DNA of 64,000 nucleotides. It comes from Youngiibacter multivorans. GTDB taxonomy: Bacteria > Bacillota > Clostridia > Clostridiales > Clostridiaceae. Under the pieces are notes generated by a model that saw only the letters and a program-made list of their open reading frames with translations, did no database searches and was not told the origin of the DNA. Shown here piece after piece: positions 44,833 through 52,979 of this stretch (position 1 is its first letter; each line of letters begins with the position of its first letter). Both the position numbers and the translations under genes were made by a program. Where the stretch lies: assembly GCF_017873395.1 (NCBI RefSeq), contig NZ_JAGGKC010000010.1:50583-114582 (forward strand). The letters run 5' to 3'.

Positions 44833-45665
44833 TAGTTCAGACCTCCGTCAATTTCCCTTATCGCTTGTTCATACTGCTCTTTGTTAGGAGCCTTTCCGTG
44901 CCATCCAGCAACATCCTCCATGAAGGAAACGCCCTTGCCCTTGACCGTATCAAGGATTATGCACTTTGGAAGCTCATTTCTTGAACCTCTTATGGAATCA
45001 AGAGCAGCAACTATGGATTCCATCTTATGTCCATCGATTCTTATGGTCTCGAAGCCGAAAGCTGCGAACTTCTTTTCAAGGTCCAGTGTAGGCATTATGT
45101 CAGCGCATGCACCATCGCACTGCAGGCCGTTGTCATCAACGAACACCACAAGGTTGTCCAGCTTGTACTTCGCAGCAGTCTCAGCTGCCTCCCATATCTG
45201 TCCTTCCTGGCATTCTCCGTCTCCTACAAGAACGAATGTCCTGTATGACTTCCTGTCCATCTTCGCTGCTATCGCCATTCCTACGCCTGCTGAAAATCCC
45301 TGTCCGAGAGATCCAGTTGATATGTCAATCCCAGGAGTCTTCTTCATGTCAGGATGTCCCTGAAGTATTGAGCCATACTGCCTTAGGGTATATATGGTGT
45401 CATACGGGAAGAATCCATTTAAAGCAAGTGCCGAGTACTGGATTGGAGCGACATGTCCCTTTGAAAGCACGAACCTGTCCCTATCCTCCCACTTCGGATC
45501 CTTTGCATCAATGTTCATCTCCTTGAAGTACAGAGCAGCCATAAGGTCAGCGGCAGAAAGCGATCCGCCAGGATGACCTGACTGTGCTGTGTAGATCATG
45601 GTCAGCGCAGTTTTTCGAAGTTCCTTCGCCTTTTCCTTGAGTTCGGTGACAGTAATGTTTTTCAT
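44832..45665 (-). CDS. transketolase, N-terminal (thiamine diphosphate binding) subunit
   Basis: A 277-residue protein matching the PP domain of transketolase. SGHPGGSLSAADLMAALYF (about 29-47), GSLGQGFSAGVGMAIAAKM (about 117-135) and the ThDP/Mg motif GDGECQEGQIWEAA followed by VFVDDNG (about 146-180) are present. Together with the C-terminal subunit it transfers a two-carbon unit between sugars. The 232-bp gap upstream is filled with about seven degenerate repeats and separates it from the TRAP genes. Confidence 0.9.
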   Translation of the reverse strand: MKNITVTELKEKAKELRKTALTMIYTAQSGHPGGSLSAADLMAALYFKEMNIDAKDPKWEDRDRFVLSKGHVAPIQYSALALNGFFPYDTIYTLRQYGSILQGHPDMKKTPGIDISTGSLGQGFSAGVGMAIAAKMDRKSYRTFVLVGDGECQEGQIWEAAETAAKYKLDNLVVFVDDNGLQCDGACADIMPTLDLEKKFAAFGFETIRIDGHKMESIVAALDSIRGSRNELPKCIILDTVKGKGVSFMEDVAGWHGKAPNKEQYEQAIREIDGGLN

Positions 45666-45710
45666 TGATTTTCCTCCTGTTTTTCATCGCGTAAGTTAAT
45701 CAGCTCAAAA

Positions 45711-45881
45711 TAAGCTTTATCATTTGTTTTTCATTCAGGTTAGCTTCATCTTCAGTTTCTTTGGATTTCTTCATCTTTTGTTTTAAATGATCTCATCTTT
45801 TGTTTTTCAGCTAAGCTTTATCTTTTGTTTCTCAGTTTTTCTACATTCGTGTTTTAAACTTGCTTCTATCTTTTGTTGATC
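45711..45881. repeat. about seven degenerate 25-bp repeats (TCATCTTTTGTTTT core)
   Basis: Copies of the core start at about 45717, 45746, 45771, 45793, 45818, 45842 (weak) and 45866, spaced 29, 25, 22, 25, 24 and 24 bp. TCATCTTTTGTTTT is identical at 45771 and 45793 and occurs again at 49655-49668 upstream of the RpiR gene. Several copies share further flanks (AGCTTTATC, TTTCAG). The array fills the gap between the TRAP and transketolase genes. Regulator binding is one explanation; an RNA role is another. Confidence 0.7.
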
Positions 45882-45897
45882 TATATGTATGCTGTTT

Positions 45898-47172
45898 TTA
45901 CATCAGTCCAGGCAGAAGGAGCGATATCTGCGGAACATATGTTATCGCGAGAAGTATTGCTAGTGACACCAGGAGCAGCGGAATGGCAGCTTTGGATATC
46001 CTCTGAAGGTTTATATTTCCTATTCCACAAGCCACATACAGGTTTACTCCGACCGGTGGGGTTACAAGTCCTATAGCAAGGTTTACTATCATTACGACTC
46101 CAAGATGTATCAGGTTAATTCCAAGCACCTTCGCAACCGGTAGGAAGAGAGGGGTGAATATGAAGAGCGCTGATGTGGAGTCAAGGAACATTCCAGCAAT
46201 AAGAAGTATCACATTTACAATGATGAAGAATTTGATTGTGCTTCCTCCACTGACATTTATGAAAAGTGAAGTTATTGCAGCTCCTATTCCTGAAACCGTG
46301 ATTACCCATGCGAACAGGCTGGCTGTTGCGGTTATGAGCATTACTACAGCTGTCTGAGATGTTGAATCAACAAGTATCTGATAGAGCTCCTTTACGTTTA
46401 TGCTCCTGTATATGAATAACCCTACGAAGAGTCCATATACTGCAGATACTGCTGCTGCCTCTGTCGGAGTGAAGATACCGCCGTATATTCCACCGAGTAT
46501 GATTACCGGCATCATCAGTCCCCAGAAAGCATCCTTAAGAGCTATCAATCTCTCTCTCCAGCTTGCCTTCTCAGAGGTCTTAAGGTTTAGTTTTTTTCCG
46601 ATTACCAGTGCCACAACAACAAGTCCAAGCCCAACCAGTATTCCAGGTATTACTCCAGCTATGAACAGTGTTCCTATGGATGCTCCTGCGATTGATCCAT
46701 ACACTACGAAGGTTATCGAAGGAGGTATGATGACACCGATTGCGCCAGAGCTTGCCATGAGTGCTGATGAGAATTCCGGTGAATAACCAGTCTTTATCAT
46801 CGCAGGAATTATTATCATACCAAGGGCTGCGACTGTTGCCGGGCCTGATCCTGATATGGCTGCGAAGAAGCATGCAACCAGAACACAGACTATGGCCATT
46901 CCACCCTTTAGGTGACCTACAAACTTTTCAGCAAGGACTATCAGTCTTCTTGAAATACCGACTCTTTCCATTATGTTTCCGCCGAGTATGAAGAATGGGA
47001 TAGCCAGGAGTACGAACTTGCTTGTTGACGCATAAACGTTCATGGGAACAATTATCGGGTCAATGCCTTCAGCGAGCAGAGCAACGAGTGATGAAAGTCC
47101 GAGAGTGATTGCTATTGGCACATTCATCAGGAGCAGTACTAGAAATGATGCAAAAAGTATGAATGTCGTCAT
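45898..47172 (-). CDS. dctM: TRAP transporter large membrane subunit (DctM-like)
   Basis: A 424-residue integral membrane protein with about 12 segments. The N-terminal VPIAITLGLSSLVALL, the motif SGSGPATVAALGMIIIPAMI (about 108-127) and GLVTPPVGVNLYVACGI near residue 370 are hallmarks of DctM. It carries a solute with Na+ in partnership with DctQ and DctP. The start lies one base after the DctQ stop. It belongs to the IT superfamily; ligand class is set by DctP. Confidence 0.92.
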   Translation of the reverse strand: MTTFILFASFLVLLLMNVPIAITLGLSSLVALLAEGIDPIIVPMNVYASTSKFVLLAIPFFILGGNIMERVGISRRLIVLAEKFVGHLKGGMAIVCVLVACFFAAISGSGPATVAALGMIIIPAMIKTGYSPEFSSALMASSGAIGVIIPPSITFVVYGSIAGASIGTLFIAGVIPGILVGLGLVVVALVIGKKLNLKTSEKASWRERLIALKDAFWGLMMPVIILGGIYGGIFTPTEAAAVSAVYGLFVGLFIYRSINVKELYQILVDSTSQTAVVMLITATASLFAWVITVSGIGAAITSLFINVSGGSTIKFFIIVNVILLIAGMFLDSTSALFIFTPLFLPVAKVLGINLIHLGVVMIVNLAIGLVTPPVGVNLYVACGIGNINLQRISKAAIPLLLVSLAILLAITYVPQISLLLPGLM

Positions 47173-47173
47173 G

Positions 47174-47641
47174 CTACTTCACCTCTTCCTTGCTTATCTT
47201 GATTGCTTTCTGCAGGAACCTTACCAGGAGCAGTGCTGCTCCAATCGGTACGAACGAGCCGAATATCCATTCAGGCAGCTGCATTCCCGATGTAACCTGC
47301 TGAAGCTTGTACTCGTTGTATGCCATAACAACTCCGTAGTATGTAAGTACCGCTGTGAATCCGGCACCAAGAAGATTTGCCAGAACTGCAAGGTTTTTTC
47401 TAAGCTTTGGCGATACATTGTCTGTTATGATACCAAGCCCGAGGTGTGCGTTCCTTTCAGTCGCGATTGATGCACCAATTAGTGTAAGAAGTACGAACAG
47501 GTTAGTCGTTATCTCGTCTGTGAACGACAAGGATGCGCTGAACACATATCTTGCTATTACGTTGACGAAAGCCAGTATTGTCATGGCGCTCAATGCGAGA
47601 GCTGCAATGATCTCTTCAAGTTTATCAAATGCGTTTTTCAT
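47174..47641 (-). CDS. dctQ: TRAP transporter small membrane subunit (DctQ-like)
   Basis: A 155-residue protein with four transmembrane helices. The DctQ pattern ALSAMTILAFVNVIARYVF (about 15-33), FTDEITTNLFVLLTLIGAS and ERNAHLGLGII are visible. It pairs with DctM. ATG 47641 follows GGGGGAAA; an ATG 12 bases further upstream overlaps that ribosome site. It lies 31 bp after the DctP gene. Confidence 0.9.
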   Translation of the reverse strand: MKNAFDKLEEIIAALALSAMTILAFVNVIARYVFSASLSFTDEITTNLFVLLTLIGASIATERNAHLGLGIITDNVSPKLRKNLAVLANLLGAGFTAVLTYYGVVMAYNEYKLQQVTSGMQLPEWIFGSFVPIGAALLLVRFLQKAIKISKEEVK

Positions 47642-47672
47642 ATTTTCCCCCATAATCAGTTTCTATCTTCTG

Positions 47673-48701
47673 TTACTTGAGTCCGAAGGCTTCAGCAGCC
47701 TCAGTGCCGTACTTCTGTATGAAATACTTCTGCAGGTCTGCTATTTTTGCCTTAAAGGGCTCCAGCTCTTCAGATGAAAGCTCGGTGACTGTCATTCCTG
47801 CCGCTCTGAACTTCTCCATCAACACCTGCTCACCTTCCTCAACCATATCCCTGCCCCATTCGCATGCTTCAAGAGCCTTCTCTTTCAGAAGAGCCTGAGT
47901 TTCAGGTGTCATTGAGGCGAATTTTTCAGAATTTACAACGAACAGATAGTTCTCATAAGTGTAATTCCATACTGTCATGTATTTCTGGATTTCATATATG
48001 TTAGCAGAGTTTGTAACGCTGAACCCATTTTCCTGACCATCTATAGTACCCTGCTGAATGGCTGTAAAAACCTCGCCCCAGCTCATTGCCACAGGATCAG
48101 CGCCAAGCGCCTTCCAGAAATTAAGGTAAACCTCGCCACCTGGAACCCTTATCTTTAGTCCAGCTACATCTTCAGGTGTCTTGACTTCTCTCTTGCTGTT
48201 CGAAATCTGCCTGAAGCCGTTGTGCACGGAACCGAGATAAGTCAGACCTTTATTTGCCAAAAGCTTTGCATAATATGCTCCGCCTGTTGAATCTATAGTC
48301 TCTCTGGCCTGGGTGTAATTGTCGAATATCCATGGTATGGTTCCTACCAGAAGCTTCTGATCGAGGACACCCAGCGCACTCGTGGCATATGCTGATATTT
48401 CAGTGGCTCCCTGTGCAACCATCTCGATAGACTTGGTCATGTTACCGCCTGAGAGCTGATCATTTGGGAAAACTACGATTTCAATGTTCCCTCCTGACCC
48501 TTCCTTTACAAGCTCAGCGAACTTCTTTGCTGTCTTGGTGTCAGTTGCAATGTCAGTCCCGTTTACCGTCATCCTCAGCTTCATCTTGGGATAAAGCTTC
48601 TCATCTCCAGTACCTGAGCTGCCTGTTGAGCTCGTGCATCCTGCAAGGATTGGCATCACAAGCATCAGGCTCGCGATTATTGCTATGATCTTTTTCTTCA
48701 T
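47673..48701 (-). CDS. dctP: TRAP transporter substrate-binding lipoprotein (DctP-like)
   Basis: A 342-residue lipoprotein with signal peptide and lipobox PILAGC (Cys about residue 22). DctP fold marks include FPNDQLSGGNMTKSIEMVAQGATEI (about 78-102), KTPEDVAGLKIRVPG (about 172-186, the Arg that usually grips a carboxylate) and GEVFTAIQQGTIDGQENG (about 203-220). TRAP binding proteins take organic acids, sugar acids or sulfonates. The transketolase and SDR downstream suggest a sugar-like acid. First structural gene after the RpiR regulator. Confidence 0.92.
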   Translation of the reverse strand: MKKKIIAIIASLMLVMPILAGCTSSTGSSGTGDEKLYPKMKLRMTVNGTDIATDTKTAKKFAELVKEGSGGNIEIVVFPNDQLSGGNMTKSIEMVAQGATEISAYATSALGVLDQKLLVGTIPWIFDNYTQARETIDSTGGAYYAKLLANKGLTYLGSVHNGFRQISNSKREVKTPEDVAGLKIRVPGGEVYLNFWKALGADPVAMSWGEVFTAIQQGTIDGQENGFSVTNSANIYEIQKYMTVWNYTYENYLFVVNSEKFASMTPETQALLKEKALEACEWGRDMVEEGEQVLMEKFRAAGMTVTELSSEELEPFKAKIADLQKYFIQKYGTEAAEAFGLK

Positions 48702-48729
48702 CTACTCTTTCCCCCTGGTTACTTTGTCT

Positions 48730-49596
48730 TTAGATTCTCTTCAATTTATAGGCTTCTTTAGACTTCTCGATATTTACCGTGTATTTATTGAAATTCTTTG
48801 CCAGTATTCCCAGCTGCAGAACTCCTATTATGCAAAGCTCGCTGATTCTTGCGGATGGAACATCACTCAGTGAAAGAGTGCTCCTAGTCGTTGAATACAG
48901 TAATATATCGGCTTCCTCAGACATCGGTGACTTCTGGTAGCCTGTGATGCATATGACAGTCGCACCGTTCTTCTTTGCCTGCCTCATGCTGTCCAGAGTG
49001 TTCTTCGACCTGCCACTATGTATGATTGCAACTACCACATCATTTTCATTAAGGTGTGTCGTTGCCATTACCTGAAGGAACGCATCTGTTTCTACTGCGC
49101 ACGGTAATCCAAGCTGAAGGAACAGGTTGTAGGTGCTGATGCAAATGGCTCCTGATCCGCCTTCGCCGATGACGAGAATCCTGTTTGCATTGACCAGCTT
49201 GTCTATGGCAATTTCCAGCTGCCGGTTGTCAAGCATCTGCATCGTATCGTCGATTATAAGCTGGTTCAGCTTCGCGAACTTCTGCTTGATCATTGCGATG
49301 TCATCATCTTTTCCGATTGCCTGCTCTATGCCGTAGCTCGAGAGTATCTGGTTTTCCATATAGTACTTGAGCTCATTGAATCCCTTGAAGCCAATAGCCT
49401 TGCTGAACCTTATGATTGATGCCGGACTTGTCTGGCAATGCCTGGCAAGCTCAGCTGTAGTCATGGAGGATATTCCTTCCTGATTCTCCAATATATAGTC
49501 CGCTACCCTTTTCTCCACTTCCGAGTATGAATCATAGTGGCTGACGATCCTGTCGATAGTTTCAGTGCTCCTTGAACTTGAATTGAATGCTTTCAT
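48730..49596 (-). CDS. RpiR/MurR family transcriptional regulator (HTH plus SIS domain)
   Basis: A 288-residue regulator. The N-terminal HTH_6 domain includes VADYILENQEGISSMTTAELA and the recognition helix TSPASIIRFSKAIGFKGFNELK (about 55-76). The SIS domain (about 125-265) starts ANRILVIGEGGSGAICIST and holds VVVAIIHSGRSKNTLDSMRQAKKNGATVICIT, typical of phosphosugar sensing. It is encoded 28 bp upstream of dctP, the same direction, so it likely controls the TRAP-transketolase operon and itself. GGGGGG precedes the ATG. Confidence 0.9.
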   Translation of the reverse strand: MKAFNSSSRSTETIDRIVSHYDSYSEVEKRVADYILENQEGISSMTTAELARHCQTSPASIIRFSKAIGFKGFNELKYYMENQILSSYGIEQAIGKDDDIAMIKQKFAKLNQLIIDDTMQMLDNRQLEIAIDKLVNANRILVIGEGGSGAICISTYNLFLQLGLPCAVETDAFLQVMATTHLNENDVVVAIIHSGRSKNTLDSMRQAKKNGATVICITGYQKSPMSEEADILLYSTTRSTLSLSDVPSARISELCIIGVLQLGILAKNFNKYTVNIEKSKEAYKLKRI

Positions 49597-49654
49597 CTTT
49601 TCTCCCCCCTCTTCTTGTTATTCACATGAAATTCATCAAATTCATTTCACGTTT

Positions 49655-49668
49655 TCATCTTTTGTTTT
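49655..49668. promoter_or_regulatory. TCATCTTTTGTTTT motif upstream of the RpiR gene
   Basis: Identical over 14 bases to the motif at 45771 and 45793 in the repeat array of the same gene cluster. A shared operator for the RpiR regulator is the simplest reading. Confidence 0.5.
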
Positions 49669-50015
49669 GGAATGAATTTCTTGCCCACATATTAGTCCAG
49701 TAAGAAACCGTTGTCAACAGCTGTTAAATCTTTAACTATATATCACTTTTAACTATTATCTGTAGTGTTATTAAATGATAATTGAAGATTTAGCCATTGC
49801 TCGTTCCCCTCAGTCTGCAAAATCCGGGTGGTATTCTGACAGATTTATTATCCAGGCATGAGTTTTATGAGATTTTTACAATAATAAATTATTTTATCTT
49901 TTTGCAATCGATGTCTTTTAGAGTATGAAAAATAACGACTAAACGTTTCATGGAAAAATCACCAAATCCTTTACATTTCATCCGTTTTCATCCCTTTTTG
50001 AATAGCATGCCCTTT

Positions 50016-50031
50016 ACGTTTCATGAAACGT
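50016..50031. promoter_or_regulatory. 16-bp perfect palindrome, candidate operator
   Basis: ACGTTTCATGAAACGT. Related half-sites lie at 49941-49953 (AAACGTTTCATGG) and 50301-50316 (GCGAAACGTTTCACGC). Confidence 0.5.
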
Positions 50032-50125
50032 TTCGCGATTTTCTAGAATTTCGTCCCGATTTAGTCAAGAAATTCATTTCACAGAATTGCCTTTACTGGT
50101 TTCTTTGTTATTTTTAATACTATCT

Positions 50126-50145
50126 TTCGTTAATTATTTAACGAA
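50126..50145. promoter_or_regulatory. inverted repeat TTCGTTAA-N4-TTAACGAA
   Basis: A perfect 8-bp inverted repeat with a TTAT centre, about 530 bp upstream of the RpiR start. Could be an operator or a small hairpin; no gene depends on it obviously. Confidence 0.4.
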
Positions 50146-50402
50146 TCGCGTTTCATTCGTATTTCATATTTCGCACCAATCTACAAATCCCCGTTAATCC
50201 TTGGCAATGAATGATTTACAGAGTTTATGCATACTATGCCGAATCCAACATTTCAAATCACAAGGCAGAATTTAACCCTTTTATTTCAAGCTCATTTCAC
50301 GCGAAACGTTTCACGCATACCCATATTTATCCTCAATAACGCCATTTGATGTAATTAAGTCTGTGAAATTCATTCCATACCAAAAAGGCACCCAGAATTC
50401 TC

Positions 50403-50434
50403 CCCAAAAGAAAAGACCGGTTTCACAACCGGCC
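50403..50434 (-). terminator. terminator of the mcsA-mcsB-clpC operon
   Basis: GGCCGGTT pairs with AACCGGTC around a GTGA loop on the minus strand and is followed by TTTTCTTTT. It lies 14 bp after the clpC stop. Confidence 0.9.
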
Positions 50435-50447
50435 TCTAAATCAATGC

Positions 50448-52961
50448 TTATTTACCTTCCTGATTCTCTTCCTCAAGGATCTTTTCCTCAGATTCCCGTC
50501 TTTCCTCAGGTGCAATTTCCCTTTCACCCTTCTTGATGAAGGTCAGAGCCTTGTCCTTAACATCTACAGTAACCTCGTCACCTGGCTTTACGTTTCCCTG
50601 AAGCATCGCTTCAGAGAGGGTATCCTCCAGCTCCTTTGTTATGGCACGCCTGAGTGGCCTTGCTCCATATGTTGTATCTACGCCCTTGGCTGCCAGGAAC
50701 TTTACTGTATCTTCACTGAAGGTAAGGAAAATGTCCTTTTCCTCTACACGCTTTGCAACTTCCTTAAGCATAAGGTTCACTATCTTGTCCAGGTCCTTCT
50801 CCTCAAGGGAATGGAATACGATAATGTCATCTATCCTGTTTATGAACTCTGGCCTGAAGGTCCTCTTGAGCTCCTCGAGTATATTGTCCTTCATCTTCTC
50901 ATAGTCGCTGGCCTTTTCATCGGCTGACGTCACGAATCCGATGGACTTCTGCTTCCTGATGGTCATCGCTCCTGCGTTTGAAGTCATTATTATGATGGTG
51001 TTCTTGAAATTGACAGTCTTGCCTTTGCCATCAGTAAGTCTTCCGTCTTCCAGTATCTGCAGAAGGATATTGAAGACATCTGGATGAGCCTTCTCTATCT
51101 CATCGAAAAGTATTACCGAATATGGGTTTCTTCTTACAGCCTCTGTCAGCTGGCCGCCCTCATCGTAGCCGACGTAGCCCGGAGGTGAGCCTATAAGCCT
51201 GGAAACCGTATGCTTTTCCATGTACTCGGACATATCTATCCTGACCATGGATTTCTCAGACCCGAACATAGCCTCTGCTAATGCTTTGGTAAGCTCAGTC
51301 TTTCCTACTCCGGTAGGACCGAGGAATATGAATGAGCCTATTGGCCTCTTGGGGTCCTTAAGTCCAACTCTTGCACGCCTTACAGCCCTTGAAATTGACT
51401 TTACCGCCTCTTCCTGTCCGATGACCCTGTTATGGAGTATTGACTCCAGGTTTAATAGCCTTCCGGATTCCTTTTCAGTCAGCTTCTTGACAGGGACCTT
51501 GGTCCATCTCGAGACCACCTGTGCAATGTCCTCTTCGCCTACCACAAGGTTGCTTACCGAAGTGCTTCCGGATTTCCAGTTCTTCTTGGAATCCTCCAGG
51601 TCCTTCTTCAGCTCGTTCTCGCGGTCACGAAGCTTTGCTGCCTTCTCATAATCCTGGAGCGATACGGCTTCTTCCTTTTCCTTGGCTACATGCTTAAGGT
51701 CTTCCTCTATCTTCTTCACATCAGGCGGCGCGGTAAGGTTCTGTATCCTCACCTTTGCCCCTGCCTCATCCATAAGGTCAATTGCCTTGTCCGGAAGGAA
51801 CCTGTCAGTGATGTACCTGTCTGACAGCGTCACAGCTGCCTCAAGGGCTTCATCAGTTATCTTAACCCTGTGGTGGGCCTCGTACTTGTCCCGGAGCCCC
51901 TTGAGAATAAGAAGCGCTTCCTCAAGGGATGGTTCACCGACAGTGACTGGTTGGAATCTTCTCTCCAGGGCGGCATCCTTCTCTATGTGCTTCCTGTACT
52001 CCTCTATGGTAGTAGCGCCTATTGCCTGTATCTCGCCACGTGCGAGTGCAGGCTTAAGGATGTTTGAGGCATCTATTGCGCCTTCAGCTCCTCCGGCTCC
52101 GATTATGGTATGTATCTCATCTATGAACAGGATGACATTACCTGCCTTCCTGATCTCCTCCATGACATTCTTAAGCCTTTCCTCAAATTCACCTCTGTAC
52201 TTCGATCCTGCTACCATTGAAGCTATATCAAGGCTTATTACCCTCTTGTCCTTAAGAAGCTCAGGGATGTTACCCTTCACTATCCTCTGGGCAAGGCCTT
52301 CAGCAATTGCAGTCTTACCAACTCCCGGGTCTCCTATGAGGCATGGGTTGTTCTTCGTGCGCCTTGAAAGTATCTCAAGGATCCTTTCAGTCTCGTCACC
52401 TCTTCCTATTACTGGATCAAGCTTTCCGTCCTTTGCCATTGCTGTAAGGTCCCTGCCGTACTGGTCAAGGACCGGGGTGTTCGACTTTTCAGATGACTGG
52501 CCTTCACCGCCAGACTCCCCCTGCTGTCCTGCAAAGGATGCAAGCACCTGGCTCCTAAGCTTGTTTATGTCGACCTGCAAATTCGTAAGTATGCTGTACG
52601 CTATGCCTTCAGCCTCGCTGAGTATCGCAATCAGCATATGCTCAGGGCTCACATAGTTCTGGGCAAGGTTCCTTGCCTCCTTGAAGCTGTTGTCAAGCAG
52701 CCTCTTTGTCCTGGGTGTCAGGGCGAACTGCCCCGGTCCCATTGTCATGTTGTTGCCCTTTCCGACACTTTCCTCTATCAGGGCATCAATGACCTCTGCG
52801 GTCACCCCGTTTTCATTAAGCATATTCTTGCTTACACCCTCAACACTGGCTATACCGAAAAGTATGTGCTCGGTACCAATATAGCCGTGCTGGAACTTCT
52901 GGGATTCCTTCTGGGCATGCATGAGCGTTGCCTTCGCCCTTTCTGTAAATCTCTCAAACAT
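50448..52961 (-). CDS. clpC: AAA+ unfoldase ClpC
   Basis: An 837-residue class I Clp ATPase. Domains in order: N-terminal double repeat (1 to about 145), first AAA+ module with Walker A GDPGVGKTAIAEGLA (about 215) and Walker B ILFIDEIH, a middle domain containing a UVR motif (DYEKAAKLRDRENELKKDL, about 428-446), and the second AAA+ module with GPTGVGKTELTKALA (about 550). It unfolds proteins marked by McsB phosphoarginine for ClpP. Start at ATG 52961 (MFERFTERAK), 8 nt after AAGGAGAG. Last gene of the operon. Confidence 0.96.
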   Translation of the reverse strand: MFERFTERAKATLMHAQKESQKFQHGYIGTEHILFGIASVEGVSKNMLNENGVTAEVIDALIEESVGKGNNMTMGPGQFALTPRTKRLLDNSFKEARNLAQNYVSPEHMLIAILSEAEGIAYSILTNLQVDINKLRSQVLASFAGQQGESGGEGQSSEKSNTPVLDQYGRDLTAMAKDGKLDPVIGRGDETERILEILSRRTKNNPCLIGDPGVGKTAIAEGLAQRIVKGNIPELLKDKRVISLDIASMVAGSKYRGEFEERLKNVMEEIRKAGNVILFIDEIHTIIGAGGAEGAIDASNILKPALARGEIQAIGATTIEEYRKHIEKDAALERRFQPVTVGEPSLEEALLILKGLRDKYEAHHRVKITDEALEAAVTLSDRYITDRFLPDKAIDLMDEAGAKVRIQNLTAPPDVKKIEEDLKHVAKEKEEAVSLQDYEKAAKLRDRENELKKDLEDSKKNWKSGSTSVSNLVVGEEDIAQVVSRWTKVPVKKLTEKESGRLLNLESILHNRVIGQEEAVKSISRAVRRARVGLKDPKRPIGSFIFLGPTGVGKTELTKALAEAMFGSEKSMVRIDMSEYMEKHTVSRLIGSPPGYVGYDEGGQLTEAVRRNPYSVILFDEIEKAHPDVFNILLQILEDGRLTDGKGKTVNFKNTIIIMTSNAGAMTIRKQKSIGFVTSADEKASDYEKMKDNILEELKRTFRPEFINRIDDIIVFHSLEEKDLDKIVNLMLKEVAKRVEEKDIFLTFSEDTVKFLAAKGVDTTYGARPLRRAITKELEDTLSEAMLQGNVKPGDEVTVDVKDKALTFIKKGEREIAPEERRESEEKILEEENQEGK

Positions 52962-52979
52962 TACTAACACTCTCCTTGT

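Larger units (their letters stand above)
49597..50447. other. 851-bp gene-free regulatory region with multiple palindromes
   Basis: Contains a ClpC terminator (50403-50434), two inverted repeats (50016-50031 and 50126-50145), further CGTTTC half-sites (49941, 50303) and many GAAATTCATTTCA-like segments (49625, 50089, 50365). A TCATCTTTTGTTTT motif shared with the 45711-45881 array is at 49655-49668. No coding frame with a ribosome site and no RNA gene are seen. Confidence 0.6.

Noticed and set aside
45711..45881. Possible CRISPR array
   Set aside because: Units are degenerate, only 22-29 bp apart with no unique spacers of normal size, and no cas genes are in the window.
50016..50031. CcpA catabolite-responsive element
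   Set aside because: The TGAAACGTTTC-type core is shorter than the cre consensus (TGWNANCGNTNWCA) by one base and does not fit its spacing.
51682..52656. A 324-codon frame on the plus strand opposite clpC
   Set aside because: It lies wholly antisense to the conserved ClpC coding region, has Ser/Leu-rich composition typical of antisense frames and no ribosome site.
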